Positions 27,069 to 37,557 of a stretch of 64,000 nt of DNA are shown here, piece by piece. The translations under genes and the position numbers were made by a program. Under the pieces are notes generated by a model. The model made no database searches, was not told the origin of the DNA, and saw only the letters and a list, made by a program, of their open reading frames with translations. The first letter of the stretch is position 1, and every line of letters begins with the position of its first letter. The DNA comes from Lautropia dentalis. GTDB taxonomy: Bacteria; Pseudomonadota; Gammaproteobacteria; Burkholderiales; Burkholderiaceae_E. The stretch is taken from the NCBI RefSeq assembly GCF_003892345.1, contig NZ_RRUE01000001.1, positions 341,008-405,007 of the forward strand, given 5' to 3'.

Positions 27069-29645
27069 ATGCTGCTTGTGAACATCAGCCACGGCCTGCT
27101 GGCGATGTATCTGCTCACGCTGCTGGCCGTCCCGAAAGTACAGACGCCGCTGGTGGCCATTCTGTGCCTGCTCTGCCTGTTTGCCGGGCAGTGGCGGCAG
27201 CCGCCGGCCGTTGGCCAGCGGCTGCGTGCCGGCTGGGCCATGGCCGTGCCGCTGGCCGGTTATGGTGCGCTGTTTGCCATCCAGATTCTGGCGGGCTGGC
27301 TGCGCTGGCGCGACTGGGACCAGGTGCTGATCTGTTCGCTCGGCATGGGGGTGCTGCTGTCCACGCTGCCCGGGCGTGGTACAGCCCCTCACCGCTGGCT
27401 GCTGCCGGCGGCGGCACTGGGCGCCATCGGTGCGCTGGCGCTGGCTGGCTGGCAGTACTTTTACCTTGGCGTTCCGCGGCCGCCCGGCCACCTCGGTGCC
27501 GGGCCGGTGGGCAATGGTGCGCTCAAGTATGGTGATCTGTCGGCCGTGCTGGCGCTGTTCTCGCTGCAGATGATGCTGTGTGGCCCGGTGCGCTGGCGCC
27601 GGGTGCTGGGCGGACTGGGCTTTGCCGCCGGGCTGGGGGCCGTGGCGCTGACCCAGGCACGTGGGGCACTGCTGGGCGTGCTGCTGGCGCTGGCGGTACT
27701 GGGGCTGCTGTGGATATTGCGGCGGCGGGGCAGGGCGGCCGCGTCGGTCCGGCGTCCGGCGCGGCAGGGCCGCTCCACCCGTCTGAAGCTGGCCCTGGTG
27801 GCCGTGCTGGGCGTGGCGGTGCTGGCCGGCCCGGCCCGGTACATGGGGGCGCGCTTTGCCGACATCGGGCCGCAGTTCGAGCGCTTCGAGGCGGGTGACA
27901 CCTACAGTGAAGTGGGGCAGCGCCTCACGCTCTGGGGCATTGCCCTGCGGGCTGCCCGGCATGCCCCGCTCACCGGCGTGGGCTTCGATGGCTTTGGCGC
28001 CGAAACGCAACGCCAGCGCGACAGCGGTGAACTGAACCCGAAGGTCATCGTCCTGTACGAAAGCCCGCACAATGAGTATCTGGCGGGCCTGTCGTCGGCC
28101 GGCATTCCGGGGCTGCTCGTCATCGTGCTGTTCTTCTGGGCGCCGCTGGTGGTGGGGTGCCGGCGGTTCCTGCGCGGCCAGCGCCCGGAGGAATCGCTGA
28201 TGCTGGTGCTGGTATCGGCCAGCTATGCCGCCTTCACGATGACCGACTCGCTGCTCGACCGGCAGATCTCGCTGCTGGCCTGGATTCTGCTGGCCAGCTG
28301 GCTGATGTCGGCCAGCCGCGATCCGCGGCCGCAGGCAGCCGGTGCGGACCGTGCCCCGGCAGGCGGGACATCTGGTCATGACCGAGCTTTGGCAGACGGA
28401 GCATCTGGCCATGACCGAGCTTTGGCAAACGGAGCTGCTGGCCACGACCGTGCCCCTGCGGGCAGGATGGCCATGCAGGGCAGGGCAGGTGCGAGGGACA
28501 TGACGGGTCATGCGAGCGGCATGATGGGGGCGAGTGGCGTGACGGATCATGTGAAGGACTCGTCCGGTGCCGGCACGGCGGCTGCACGCATGGCTGATGG
28601 CATGGACGATGCGCCCCGGGAGGCTGCACACCCGGCGATAGGGGCGTCCGGCGGGAGAACCGACGGCCTGTCCGTCCCGGGCGGCCTGTCGGTGGCCATC
28701 ATCACCCGGGACGAGGCGCATCGTATTGCCCGCTGTCTGGAGAGCGTGGCCTTTGCCGACCAGATCGTCGTGCTCGATTCGGGCAGCACCGACGACACCG
28801 TGGCCATCGCCCGGCGGCTGGGTGCCGAGGTGGAGGTCACCCCTGACTGGCCCGGCTTCGGCGTGCAGAAGAACCGCGCGCTGGACCGCTGCCGTCACCG
28901 CTGGGTGCTGTCCCTCGATGCCGACGAGCAGGTCTCCGACGGCCTGGCCGCCGAAATCCTGCAGGCGCTGCGCGAGGCAGCACCGGAATGGGGGGCGCGG
29001 GGGGCGAGCGAGTCGACCGTGGCCGGTGTCGCGAACACGACGGGCACGCCGGGTGCATCGGGTGCCCGGGGTGCAACGGGTACAACGGGTACAACGGGTA
29101 CAACGGGCGTATCGGGCGGCACATCCGTGGCAGGTGAGGAGGGGGCCGCAGGTGCAGCCGGAGCGCCAGACGTGCCGGAGATCGCCGGCTGGTGGCTGCG
29201 TCGCAGCAGCCGTTACTGTGGCCAGGTCATTCGTCACGGTCTCTGGGGCAACGACCGTGTTCTGCGCCTGTTTGCCCGCGAACGGGGGCGCTTCACCAAC
29301 GACCGGGTGCACGAGCACCTGGTCTGCGAAGGCCCCACCCGGGTTCTGGGGGGCTCGCTGGTGCACGACAGCGTCGATTCCCCCGAAGACGCCCGCAGCA
29401 AGGCCCGGCACTACGCCTTTCTGGGGGCCGAGTCCCTGCGCAACCGCGGGCGGGGCGGGACGCTGCGGGGTGTCCGTCATGCAGCTTGGTCCTTCCTGCG
29501 TGGTTACCTGTTGCGCGCCGGATTTCTTGACGGTCGTTACGGTTTAACGCTTGCCTGCCTGAATGCCAGCGGTACCTTCTGGAAATATCACTGGGCCTCC
29601 CTGCCGGATGAGCGCTGGCAGAACCTGCAGAAAAGCTTCTCGTGA
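27069..29645 (+). CDS. O-antigen-ligase-like protein fused to a WaaE/KdtX-type glycosyltransferase
   Basis: One continuous 858-codon frame carries two normally separate activities. Residues 1-420 are a polytopic membrane protein with the Wzy_C/WaaL pattern, including a large loop with LTGVGFDGF and SPHNEYLAGLSSAGIPGLLV. Residues 538-858 are a GT2 domain (LSVAIITRDEAHRIARCLES, VVLDSGSTDDT, DxD in LSLDADE, C-terminal HASLPDERW-type end) like LPS core WaaE/KdtX. The linker (about 420-538) contains 33-bp repeats, and the GT domain has a collagen-like insertion. GGAGGA precedes ATG 27069. A WaaL-type ligase joins polymerised O-chain to lipid A-core at the periplasmic face, while the GT works in the cytoplasm. 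An internal start could also release the GT separately. Confidence 0.85.
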   Translation: MLLVNISHGLLAMYLLTLLAVPKVQTPLVAILCLLCLFAGQWRQPPAVGQRLRAGWAMAVPLAGYGALFAIQILAGWLRWRDWDQVLICSLGMGVLLSTLPGRGTAPHRWLLPAAALGAIGALALAGWQYFYLGVPRPPGHLGAGPVGNGALKYGDLSAVLALFSLQMMLCGPVRWRRVLGGLGFAAGLGAVALTQARGALLGVLLALAVLGLLWILRRRGRAAASVRRPARQGRSTRLKLALVAVLGVAVLAGPARYMGARFADIGPQFERFEAGDTYSEVGQRLTLWGIALRAARHAPLTGVGFDGFGAETQRQRDSGELNPKVIVLYESPHNEYLAGLSSAGIPGLLVIVLFFWAPLVVGCRRFLRGQRPEESLMLVLVSASYAAFTMTDSLLDRQISLLAWILLASWLMSASRDPRPQAAGADRAPAGGTSGHDRALADGASGHDRALANGAAGHDRAPAGRMAMQGRAGARDMTGHASGMMGASGVTDHVKDSSGAGTAAARMADGMDDAPREAAHPAIGASGGRTDGLSVPGGLSVAIITRDEAHRIARCLESVAFADQIVVLDSGSTDDTVAIARRLGAEVEVTPDWPGFGVQKNRALDRCRHRWVLSLDADEQVSDGLAAEILQALREAAPEWGARGASESTVAGVANTTGTPGASGARGATGTTGTTGTTGVSGGTSVAGEEGAAGAAGAPDVPEIAGWWLRRSSRYCGQVIRHGLWGNDRVLRLFARERGRFTNDRVHEHLVCEGPTRVLGGSLVHDSVDSPEDARSKARHYAFLGAESLRNRGRGGTLRGVRHAAWSFLRGYLLRAGFLDGRYGLTLACLNASGTFWKYHWASLPDERWQNLQKSFS
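28347..28466 (+). repeat. 33-bp x3.6 tandem repeat in the ligase-GT linker
   Basis: Units start at 28347, 28380, 28413 and 28446 (GACCGWGCYYYGGCAGRCGG-type). They encode 11-residue units such as DRALADGASGH, and they keep the frame across the linker between the ligase and glycosyltransferase parts. Confidence 0.9.
29046..29117 (+). repeat. 9-bp collagen-like repeat within the glycosyltransferase domain
   Basis: Successive 9-bp units (ACAACGGGT-type) encode Gly-X-Y triplets: GTPGASGARGATGTTGTTG. They interrupt the GT2 domain between the DxD region and the C-terminal half. Confidence 0.85.
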
Positions 29646-29908
29646 GGGCCTGTTCAGGTTCTCAAAAACTGGTGTTTTATTAATGATGTAGCCCGGTTCG
29701 ATGCAGATCGGGTGTTGTTCACAGAAAAAGTCCGAACGAGACGGGCAGGGTGCAAACCCGCCGGCCGCACCTCCGGCCGTGACGGGAAATGCCTCCGCCA
29801 CCTGTGTCCTGGTTTCTTCTCAACGAAACGTTCGATAAAATCGCGAGACATATCAGTTACAGGTCATGACATACATGGCCGTCCACGCCCTGCCAGGAGG
29901 GCTGACTC
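29646..29908. other. Gap between the two ligase-like genes
   Basis: No gene is seen. The first part is unusually A+T-rich (GGTGTTTTATTAATGATG near 29671-29688), and GATAAAAT at 29834-29841 may be a -10 box for the downstream ligase gene. The gap suggests that the second ligase copy has its own promoter. Confidence 0.4.
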
Positions 29909-31363
29909 GTGTCTCTTGTGAACGCCACCCACGGCCTGCTGGCGGTGTACCTGCTCACACTGCTTGCCATCCCCCGGGCGCAGACGCCTCTGGCCGCTGC
30001 GGTCTGTCTGCTGTGTCTGCTGGCTGGTTACCGGTACCGGCTGGCCCCGCTGGGCCAGCGCCTGTGCCAGCACTGGGCCATGGCGGTGCCACTGCTGGCC
30101 TATGCGTCGCTGTATGTCCTGCACATCCTGTCGGGCCGTGCCGGTGCACGCGACTGGGACCAGGTGCTCATCTGCCTGCTGAGTGCCGGGGTATTGCTGT
30201 CGTCGCTGCCGGCGCGTGGGCCGGACCCGTACCGCTGGCTGTTGCCCGCTGCGGCTCTGGGCGGGGTGGGCGCCCTGCTGGTGGCCTGCTGGCAGTATCT
30301 GTGGCTGGACATTCCGCGGCCCTATGGCCATCTGGGTGCCGGGCCGCTCGGTACCGGCGCCATCAAGTTCTCCGACCTGTCGGCCCTGCTGGCCGTTTTT
30401 GCCCTGCAGCTGATGCTGCGCGCACCGCTGCCCCGGCAGCGTCTTCTGGGCGGGGTGGGGGTTGCTGCCGGTCTGGGGGCCACGATCCTCTCGCAGGGGC
30501 GGGGCGCCCTGCTGGGGGTGGCATTTGCGGTGACGGTCTATGCGCTCCTCGTCTGGCTGAAACGCCGGACCATGCCTGCCGGCGAGCCCCAGAAACTTGT
30601 TGGTGAAACCCGGAAACCTGCCGGCGGGCGCGGCCCGGGTCATGTCCGGCTGCTCAAATGGCTGGTAGTGGTGCTCTGCGGCGCCGCCGTGCTGGCGGGT
30701 GGGACCCGCTTCGTGGGATCGCGTTTTGCCGAGATCGGCCCGCAGATGGCCCGTTTCCATGCGGGCGACTATGACAGCGAGGTCAGCCAGCGTCTGGCCC
30801 TGTGGTCCATCGCCCTGCGGGCTGGGCGCCATGCGCCACTCACCGGCGTGGGCTTTGCCGGCTTCGAGGCCGAAACCCAGCGCCAGCGTGACAGCGGTGA
30901 ACTGCCCCGGCAGGCCATCGTCTATTACGCTGGTCCTCACAATGAATATCTGGCAGGGCTGGCCTCGGCCGGGATTCCGGGGCTGCTCGTCATCGTGCTG
31001 TTCTTCTGGGCGCCGCTCGTCGTGGGCTGCCGTCGCTTTCTGCGCAACCAGCGTCCGGACGAATCGCTGATGCTGGTGCTGCTCTCGGCCAGTTACGCCG
31101 TCTTCACGCTGACCGATTCGCTGCTCGACCGCCAGATCACGCTGCTGGCCTACATGCTGCTGGCCAGCTGGCTGCTGTCGGCCAGCGGGTCTGGTGCACC
31201 GGCCGCATCCGGGCCGGAACAGGTGTCATGGGCAGAAGGTGTGCCCCTTCCGGGCAGTGCGCCGTTGTCGGGAGGGCCTTCGTTGCCGGGAGGGGCGTCG
31301 CTGCCGGTGGGGGGCGCATTGCGCGGTGCCCGCGCGGCACGGGCCGGCATGGTGGGGTCATGA
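29909..31363 (+). CDS. O-antigen-ligase-like membrane protein, paralogue of the upstream fusion
   Basis: A 484-residue polytopic protein that matches the first ~420 residues of the preceding fusion protein closely along its whole length. Shared parts include the start (LVNATHGLLAVYLLTLLA), the loop HLGAGPLGTGAIKFSDLSALL, the LTGVGFAGF motif, and HNEYLAGLASAGIPGLLV. It therefore arose by tandem duplication. It lacks the glycosyltransferase domain and ends in a short Gly/Ser/Pro/Leu-rich tail where the linker begins in the other copy. The start is GTG 29909 with AGGAGG nine bases upstream. The predicted role is transfer of a glycan to lipid A-core in the periplasm; O-chain polymerase (Wzy) activity is the alternative. 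Its stop codon lies in the first unit of a 20-bp repeat. Confidence 0.85.
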   Translation: MSLVNATHGLLAVYLLTLLAIPRAQTPLAAAVCLLCLLAGYRYRLAPLGQRLCQHWAMAVPLLAYASLYVLHILSGRAGARDWDQVLICLLSAGVLLSSLPARGPDPYRWLLPAAALGGVGALLVACWQYLWLDIPRPYGHLGAGPLGTGAIKFSDLSALLAVFALQLMLRAPLPRQRLLGGVGVAAGLGATILSQGRGALLGVAFAVTVYALLVWLKRRTMPAGEPQKLVGETRKPAGGRGPGHVRLLKWLVVVLCGAAVLAGGTRFVGSRFAEIGPQMARFHAGDYDSEVSQRLALWSIALRAGRHAPLTGVGFAGFEAETQRQRDSGELPRQAIVYYAGPHNEYLAGLASAGIPGLLVIVLFFWAPLVVGCRRFLRNQRPDESLMLVLLSASYAVFTLTDSLLDRQITLLAYMLLASWLLSASGSGAPAASGPEQVSWAEGVPLPGSAPLSGGPSLPGGASLPVGGALRGARAARAGMVGS

Positions 31364-31440
31364 ACGTCGTGTACGCTACATGAATGCCGGGGACACCACA
31401 TGAATGCTGGGGACACTACATGAACGCCGGGTATGCCGAA
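31361..31440. repeat. 20-bp x4 tandem repeat at the end of the ligase gene
   Basis: Four 20-bp units begin at 31361, 31381, 31401 and 31421 (TGAAYGYCGGGGACACYACA-type). The TGA of the first unit is the ligase stop codon. The array ends 18 bp before the IS21-type insertion. Confidence 0.85.
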
Positions 31441-31545
31441 CGAACGCAAGTGATCCACTGTCAACGCCGATTGAAAACTGACCCAGGGTGCCGAAGTAAA
31501 ACTGACCCACCTGGGCACGCGATAGAATGGGTTACCAGCCCTCAG

Positions 31546-33341
<1,796 letters not shown>

Positions 33342-33502
33342 GTTCGGCGGTCACAAAGCCGCCATCTTCACCCAGGTGGGTCAGTTTTACTTCGGCAGGT
33401 GGGTCAGTTTCTCATCGGCGGTGACACCACAAACCCTTTTTCAGGCCCGGATCGTACAGGGACGTTGCGTGATCGCAGGCAAAACGCCGGACAGGCGACG
33501 CA

Positions 33503-33569
33503 TGAAAGCGGCATGAACGTCTTGAACGCCGCGTGAAGGCATGGTGAACCCCGCGTGAATCATGCGCCG
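33503..33569. repeat. About 11-bp periodic TGAA-rich array beside the IS21 element
   Basis: Six short units each beginning TGAA (TGAACGCCGCG, TGAAGGCATGG, TGAACCCCGCG and others) recur at roughly 11-bp spacing. They resemble half-units of the 20-bp array on the other side of the insertion, so the element seems to have landed within a repeat-bearing gap. Confidence 0.55.
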
Positions 33570-33661
33570 GAATCCATCCGGACGGGGCGGCGGGCGCCCC
33601 GGATGACGGAGCAATCGCCTATCATCGGGGCTCGCTGCTTGTGTTCCTCCACAACACCTCC

Positions 33662-34747
33662 ATGAATCTGCTTCTGCTTACCTTTGGCGACAGGGCCGAA
33701 AACCACCATCAGGCGGCTTTCAGCGTTCTCAGTTTTCTGAAGGATCCACGCATCGGGCGCGTGCTGGTCATGACTGACCGGCCCGGTTTCTATCGCTGGC
33801 TGCAGGCAGGTGTGGCGGCATCGCAGGATGGGGAGAAGAGGGCGGCGGACGAGGGCCGTGAGCGGAGCACGGCCAGTACACGCGGCACGACCCGTACACA
33901 AGGCGTGGCCAGTACACAAGCCATGATCAGTACACAGGGCGTGGTCAGAACACTGGACTCGGCCAGTGCACGGGAAGAGGCCCGTGCGCAGGTAGATGCC
34001 CGGCCAGCAGGTGCCCGCCCGGTCATCGAGATTCTTCCCATCTCTGCCGACACCCTGCAGGACTGGCAGGGACCGCAGCAGTTCTTCTGGCGCATCAAGA
34101 TCAAGGCCGTCGAACACGCCCTGCAGCGCCATCCGGACCAGCATCTGGTCTATGTCGATTCCGATACTTTCCTCGCCACGGACCTGTCCGCCCTGAAAGC
34201 CGGACTGGATGCCGGGCAGGCCTTCATGCACTGTCGGGAGAATGCGCTGGCCGACCGCAACAGCCGCACGCTCACCCGCATGCGCCGTATGCTGACGGGG
34301 CAGACACTGGCCGGTGTGTCATTCGATGGCCAGACCGAGATGTGGAATGCCGGCGTCATTGCCTTGCCGGCCTCGCGGGGACGGACGCTGGTGGATCATG
34401 CCCTGCAGCTCTGCGACGCCATGTGTGCCACCGGGTGCCCGCGCCGCCTGGTCGAGCAGCTGGCCTTTTCGGCTGCACTGAAAGGTGCCCCGTCACTGCA
34501 GCCCTGCGACCGCTGGATCGTGCATTACTGGGGCAACAAGCCGGGCTGGAATGTCTTCATCGGCCATTTTCTGGCCGAAAGCCGCCTGCGCAACGAAACC
34601 GTGGCACAGGCCGTGGCCCGTGCCGCAAATACCGACTGGCAGCACCTGCCCACCGAGGACCGGCACCGCAGCACCGCCGAGCGTCTCAAGCGGCTGGTCG
34701 ACCGCCTCTGGCCGCGCTACCGCGTCCGGTATTTCACGCCGGACTGA
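33662..34747 (+). CDS. GT-A-fold glycosyltransferase with six-residue repeats
   Basis: This 361-residue protein shows a nucleotide-sugar transferase pattern: an N-terminal strand MNLLLLTFGDRAENHH, a DxD motif in LVYVDSDTFLATDL near residue 165, the motif EMWNAGVIALPA, and a C-terminal HYWGNKPGWN. The layout suggests the GT8-like or another LPS-associated retaining group, but the exact family is not certain. About 42 residues (near 71-112) are six-residue units such as ASTQAM, ISTQGV, VRTLDS. The start may be ATG 33662 (MNLLLL) or the in-frame GTG 33641; neither has a clear ribosome site. It is separated from the rest of the LPS block by the IS21 element. Confidence 0.78.
   Translation: MNLLLLTFGDRAENHHQAAFSVLSFLKDPRIGRVLVMTDRPGFYRWLQAGVAASQDGEKRAADEGRERSTASTRGTTRTQGVASTQAMISTQGVVRTLDSASAREEARAQVDARPAGARPVIEILPISADTLQDWQGPQQFFWRIKIKAVEHALQRHPDQHLVYVDSDTFLATDLSALKAGLDAGQAFMHCRENALADRNSRTLTRMRRMLTGQTLAGVSFDGQTEMWNAGVIALPASRGRTLVDHALQLCDAMCATGCPRRLVEQLAFSAALKGAPSLQPCDRWIVHYWGNKPGWNVFIGHFLAESRLRNETVAQAVARAANTDWQHLPTEDRHRSTAERLKRLVDRLWPRYRVRYFTPD
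33873..33998 (+). repeat. 18-bp x7 tandem repeat in the glycosyltransferase gene
   Basis: Seven units of 18 bp begin at 33873 and follow every 18 bases (CCAGTACACAAGGCGTGG-type). Copies 1-4 are the most alike and copies 5-7 are decayed. The period is the same as in gluQ, but the unit sequence is different. Confidence 0.85.
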
Positions 34748-34880
34748 CACCATCACATGTCTGAAACGATCCTCTGTTCGCCCTGAGTCACCCCGCGTCC
34801 GGTATTCCGGGCCGTGCTGACGCCACCGCACGTCCGGGGACGATATCCTTCCCGTCCCATGCCATGTCGCCCCCGGTATT

Positions 34881-36683
34881 TCACGCCAGAATGATGTCGT
34901 AATCTTCCTGCACGTAGGCCGGCTCCACGTGCAGCGTGATCGGCTTGCCGATGTTCTCTCCCAGAATGGCCAGGTGCGGGCTTTCCTCGTCCAGCAGCAG
35001 GTCGATCACCTGCTGCGAGGCCAGAATGCGAAATTCCTTCGGATCGAACTGCCGCGCCTCGCGCGCAATCTCGCGCATGATTTCATAGCACACCGTGCGC
35101 GCCGTCTTGATCGTGCCCTTGCCATGACAGGCATTGCACGGTTCGCACAGCATCCGCTCCAGCGAATCGCGCGTGCGCTTGCGCGTCATTTCCACCAGCC
35201 CCAGTGAGGTGAAACCATTGACGGTGGTCTTGGTGCGATCCTGCTGCAGGGCACTGCGCAGCGAATGCAGTACCGCCTCCCGGTGTTCCGCACTGCTCAT
35301 GTCGATGAAATCGACGATGATGATCCCGCCCAGATTGCGCAGCTGCAGCTGGCGCGCCAGCGTCTGCGTGGCTTCCAGGTTGGTGCGGAAAACCGTGTCG
35401 TCGAAATTGCGGCCGCTGATGTAGCCGCCGGTATTCACGTCGATGGTGGTCAGTGCTTCCGTCTGGTCGAAAATCAGATAGCCGCCGGACTTCAGCGGCA
35501 CACGCCGCGCCAGTGCCCGCTCGATTTCCTCGTCCACCTGATACAGGTCGAACAGCGAGCGCGCGCCCTCGTGCAGCCGCAGCCTTTCTTCCAGATTGGG
35601 CATGTAGGTGCGGCAGAAGGTGCGCATCGTGGCCAGCGTTTCCACATCGTCCACGATGATCGATTGCGTGCCCGCCCACGCCATGTCGCGCAGCACCCGC
35701 TGCGACAGCGGCAGCTCGTGATAGAGCTGCTCCGGCTTGCGGCTGCCCGCCGGCTTGCCGGCAGCATTGGCCTGCGCCGCTTCCAGAATCTGCGCCCAGC
35801 GCCGGCGCAGGTACTGGATGTCGGCCAGCAGCGCCTCGTCGCTGGCCCCCTCGGCCACGGTGCGGATGATGAATCCGCCGCCCTGCAGCGCCGCCTTTGC
35901 GTCAGCCGGTGCTGTTTTCGTTTCTCCGGAGCCGGCTTTCCGGGTGACCTGTGGCGTTCCGGGTGCCCTGGGTACTTTTTGTCTGTCTGGCTCACCTGCA
36001 CCATCGGCGGTGGCAGTACCGGCGCTACCTTCAACACCGTCCCCCGCGCTGCCGATAGCAGCACCATCGCCACTGCCAGCATCAGAATCGGTACCAGCAC
36101 CAGCACCAGCACCAGCACCAGCACCAGCACCAACATCAGCAGCAGTATCAGCAGCAGTATCAGCCTTCGCCACAGGCGCCAGCACCGCATCGGGCGGCAG
36201 CGCCGTCAGCGCCCGCACCCGCTCAAGCAGCCGCGTGCGCTCGGCCTCGTCGGTGATGCGCTGGGCAATGCCCAGATGCTGGTCGTGCGGCAGAAACACC
36301 AGCATCCGCCCGGCAATGCTGATCTGTGTGGTCAGTCGGGCGCCCTTGCTGCCGATGGGATCCTTGATCACCTGCACCAGCAGCGGCTGCCCCGGATAGA
36401 GCAGTTTTTCGATGGGGCGGGTGGAACCTCCTTCCTGTACCCGGCTTTGCCACAGGTCGGTCACGTGCAGAAAGGCCGAGCGTTCCAGCCCGATGTCGAT
36501 GAACGCCGACTGCATGCCCGGCAGCACCCGGTTGACGATGCCGGCGTAGATGTTGCCCACCTGGCCACGGCTGGCCTGACGGTCGATATTGAATTCCTTC
36601 AGCACCCCCTGCTGGATCAGGGCAACCCGGGTCTCGGGCGAGGTGGTGCTGACCAGTATTTCTTCTTTTACGGGGTCGGACAT
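34881..36683 (-). CDS. rng: Ribonuclease G with large low-complexity insertion
   Basis: RNase G/CafA matures 16S rRNA 5' ends and degrades some mRNAs. This protein has 600 residues against 489 in E. coli. It has an S1 domain at the N-terminus (GNIYAGIVNRVLPGMQSAFIDIG, about 42-64), RNase H-like and 5'-sensor parts, the catalytic TTIDVNTGGY near residue 414, FIDMSSAEHRE, and the zinc-link Cys pair CNACHGKG near 520. About 110 extra residues (near 165-275) consist of Ala/Gly/Asp repeats ([17 protein letters not shown]-like), charged spacers, and a Pro/Lys segment. The extra stretch falls within the part preceding the helical linker. It is the last gene of the maf-rlmH-rsfS-nadD run. Confidence 0.94.
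   Translation of the reverse strand: MSDPVKEEILVSTTSPETRVALIQQGVLKEFNIDRQASRGQVGNIYAGIVNRVLPGMQSAFIDIGLERSAFLHVTDLWQSRVQEGGSTRPIEKLLYPGQPLLVQVIKDPIGSKGARLTTQISIAGRMLVFLPHDQHLGIAQRITDEAERTRLLERVRALTALPPDAVLAPVAKADTAADTAADVGAGAGAGAGAGAGTDSDAGSGDGAAIGSAGDGVEGSAGTATADGAGEPDRQKVPRAPGTPQVTRKAGSGETKTAPADAKAALQGGGFIIRTVAEGASDEALLADIQYLRRRWAQILEAAQANAAGKPAGSRKPEQLYHELPLSQRVLRDMAWAGTQSIIVDDVETLATMRTFCRTYMPNLEERLRLHEGARSLFDLYQVDEEIERALARRVPLKSGGYLIFDQTEALTTIDVNTGGYISGRNFDDTVFRTNLEATQTLARQLQLRNLGGIIIVDFIDMSSAEHREAVLHSLRSALQQDRTKTTVNGFTSLGLVEMTRKRTRDSLERMLCEPCNACHGKGTIKTARTVCYEIMREIAREARQFDPKEFRILASQQVIDLLLDEESPHLAILGENIGKPITLHVEPAYVQEDYDIILA
36092..36130 (-). repeat. 6-bp repeat (CCAGCA)n in the rng insertion
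   Basis: About six consecutive ACCAGC/CCAGCA hexamers encode the GAGAGAGAG stretch. Degenerate CAGCAGTAT units follow just downstream. Confidence 0.8.
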
Positions 36684-36707
36684 GGGACGCTCCGGCTGTT
36701 GTCACCT

Positions 36708-36723
36708 CATGGTATACACCATG
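36708..36723. promoter_or_regulatory. Palindrome CATGGT-atac-ACCATG upstream of rng
   Basis: A perfect 6+4+6 inverted repeat lies 25-40 bp upstream of the rng ATG. It contains TATACC on the minus strand, which could be the -10 box, so this may be an operator overlapping the rng promoter. It would also be consistent with a chance palindrome. Confidence 0.3.
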
Positions 36724-36753
36724 CGGCGGCCGTCGCCAAATGGACTCCCGGCG

Positions 36754-37410
36754 TCAGGCCCTGGATCCATCCACCCGTACCGGCGGCACGCCCACCTTGC
36801 CCAGCAGCTGTGCCGTCTCGAAGAGCGGCAGCCCCATGATGCCGCTGTACGATCCCTCGATGCGCCTGACGAAACACGCCGCCAGCCCCTGGATGCCGTA
36901 CGCACCGGCCTTGCCGAAGGGCTCGCCCGAGGCGATGTAGCCGGCAATGTCGTCATCGGTCAGTCGCCGGAAGCGCACGCGCGACACCTGCGTGCACTGG
37001 CGCAGTTTGCCGCTGGGGCCGATCACCACCACGCTGCTCAGCACCCGGTGCGAGCGCCCCGACAGCAGGCCCAGTATGCGGGCAGCGTCGTCGGCATCTT
37101 CCGGCTTGCCCAGAATTTTCCCGCCCACGGCCACCGTCGTGTCGGCCGCCAGCAGCGGCGCAAGCGGCCAGGCATCGGTCATACCGGCCTGTCCCGCGGT
37201 GCCCCGCAGCGCCATCAGTCGCGCCCAGGCTGCCTCGCCCTTGGCCCTCGCCACCCGTTCCACATACTGCGTGGGTGATTCCTTCGGACGTACGGCTTCG
37301 AGTGCCTCGGCCCGGGCCTCGTCCTCGTCCAGCAGCAGCCGGACATCGGTGATGCCGATCTGTTCCAGCAGCGCCAGCCGGCGCGGACTGCGTGAGGCAA
37401 GATAGATCAT
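36754..37410 (-). CDS. maf: Maf-family nucleoside triphosphate pyrophosphatase
   Basis: A 218-residue house-cleaning enzyme that hydrolyses non-canonical or modified NTPs (dTTP/UTP or 7-methyl-GTP subtypes) to the monophosphate. The N-terminal motif is LASRSPRRLALLEQIG, the catalytic motif is LAADTTVAVGGKILGKPED, and the substrate-defining region is YIASGEPFGKAGAYGIQGL followed by GSYSGIMGLPL. Which subfamily it belongs to cannot be settled by eye. A 147-bp gap with the CATGACACG motif separates it from rlmH, where Burkholderiales genomes usually have tight spacing. Confidence 0.93.
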   Translation of the reverse strand: MIYLASRSPRRLALLEQIGITDVRLLLDEDEARAEALEAVRPKESPTQYVERVARAKGEAAWARLMALRGTAGQAGMTDAWPLAPLLAADTTVAVGGKILGKPEDADDAARILGLLSGRSHRVLSSVVVIGPSGKLRQCTQVSRVRFRRLTDDDIAGYIASGEPFGKAGAYGIQGLAACFVRRIEGSYSGIMGLPLFETAQLLGKVGVPPVRVDGSRA

Positions 37411-37557
37411 GTGTGAGACTCCATGGATTGTCGTCGCCCCGTCTCGACGCCCGGCGGGAGAATGAATGCGTCCATGACACGTGCCGGGGGACGGAAGGTG
37501 AACCGGTTGATGAGGTGCGCCCGGGGCTTTTGCAGAGGCTCCCGGGCGGCCCGCCGG

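Noticed and set aside
25761-29480. 1239-codon minus-strand frame across msbA, GT2 and the ligase-GT gene
   Set aside because: Three real genes with conserved motifs occupy the plus strand. The frame is an artefact of composition.
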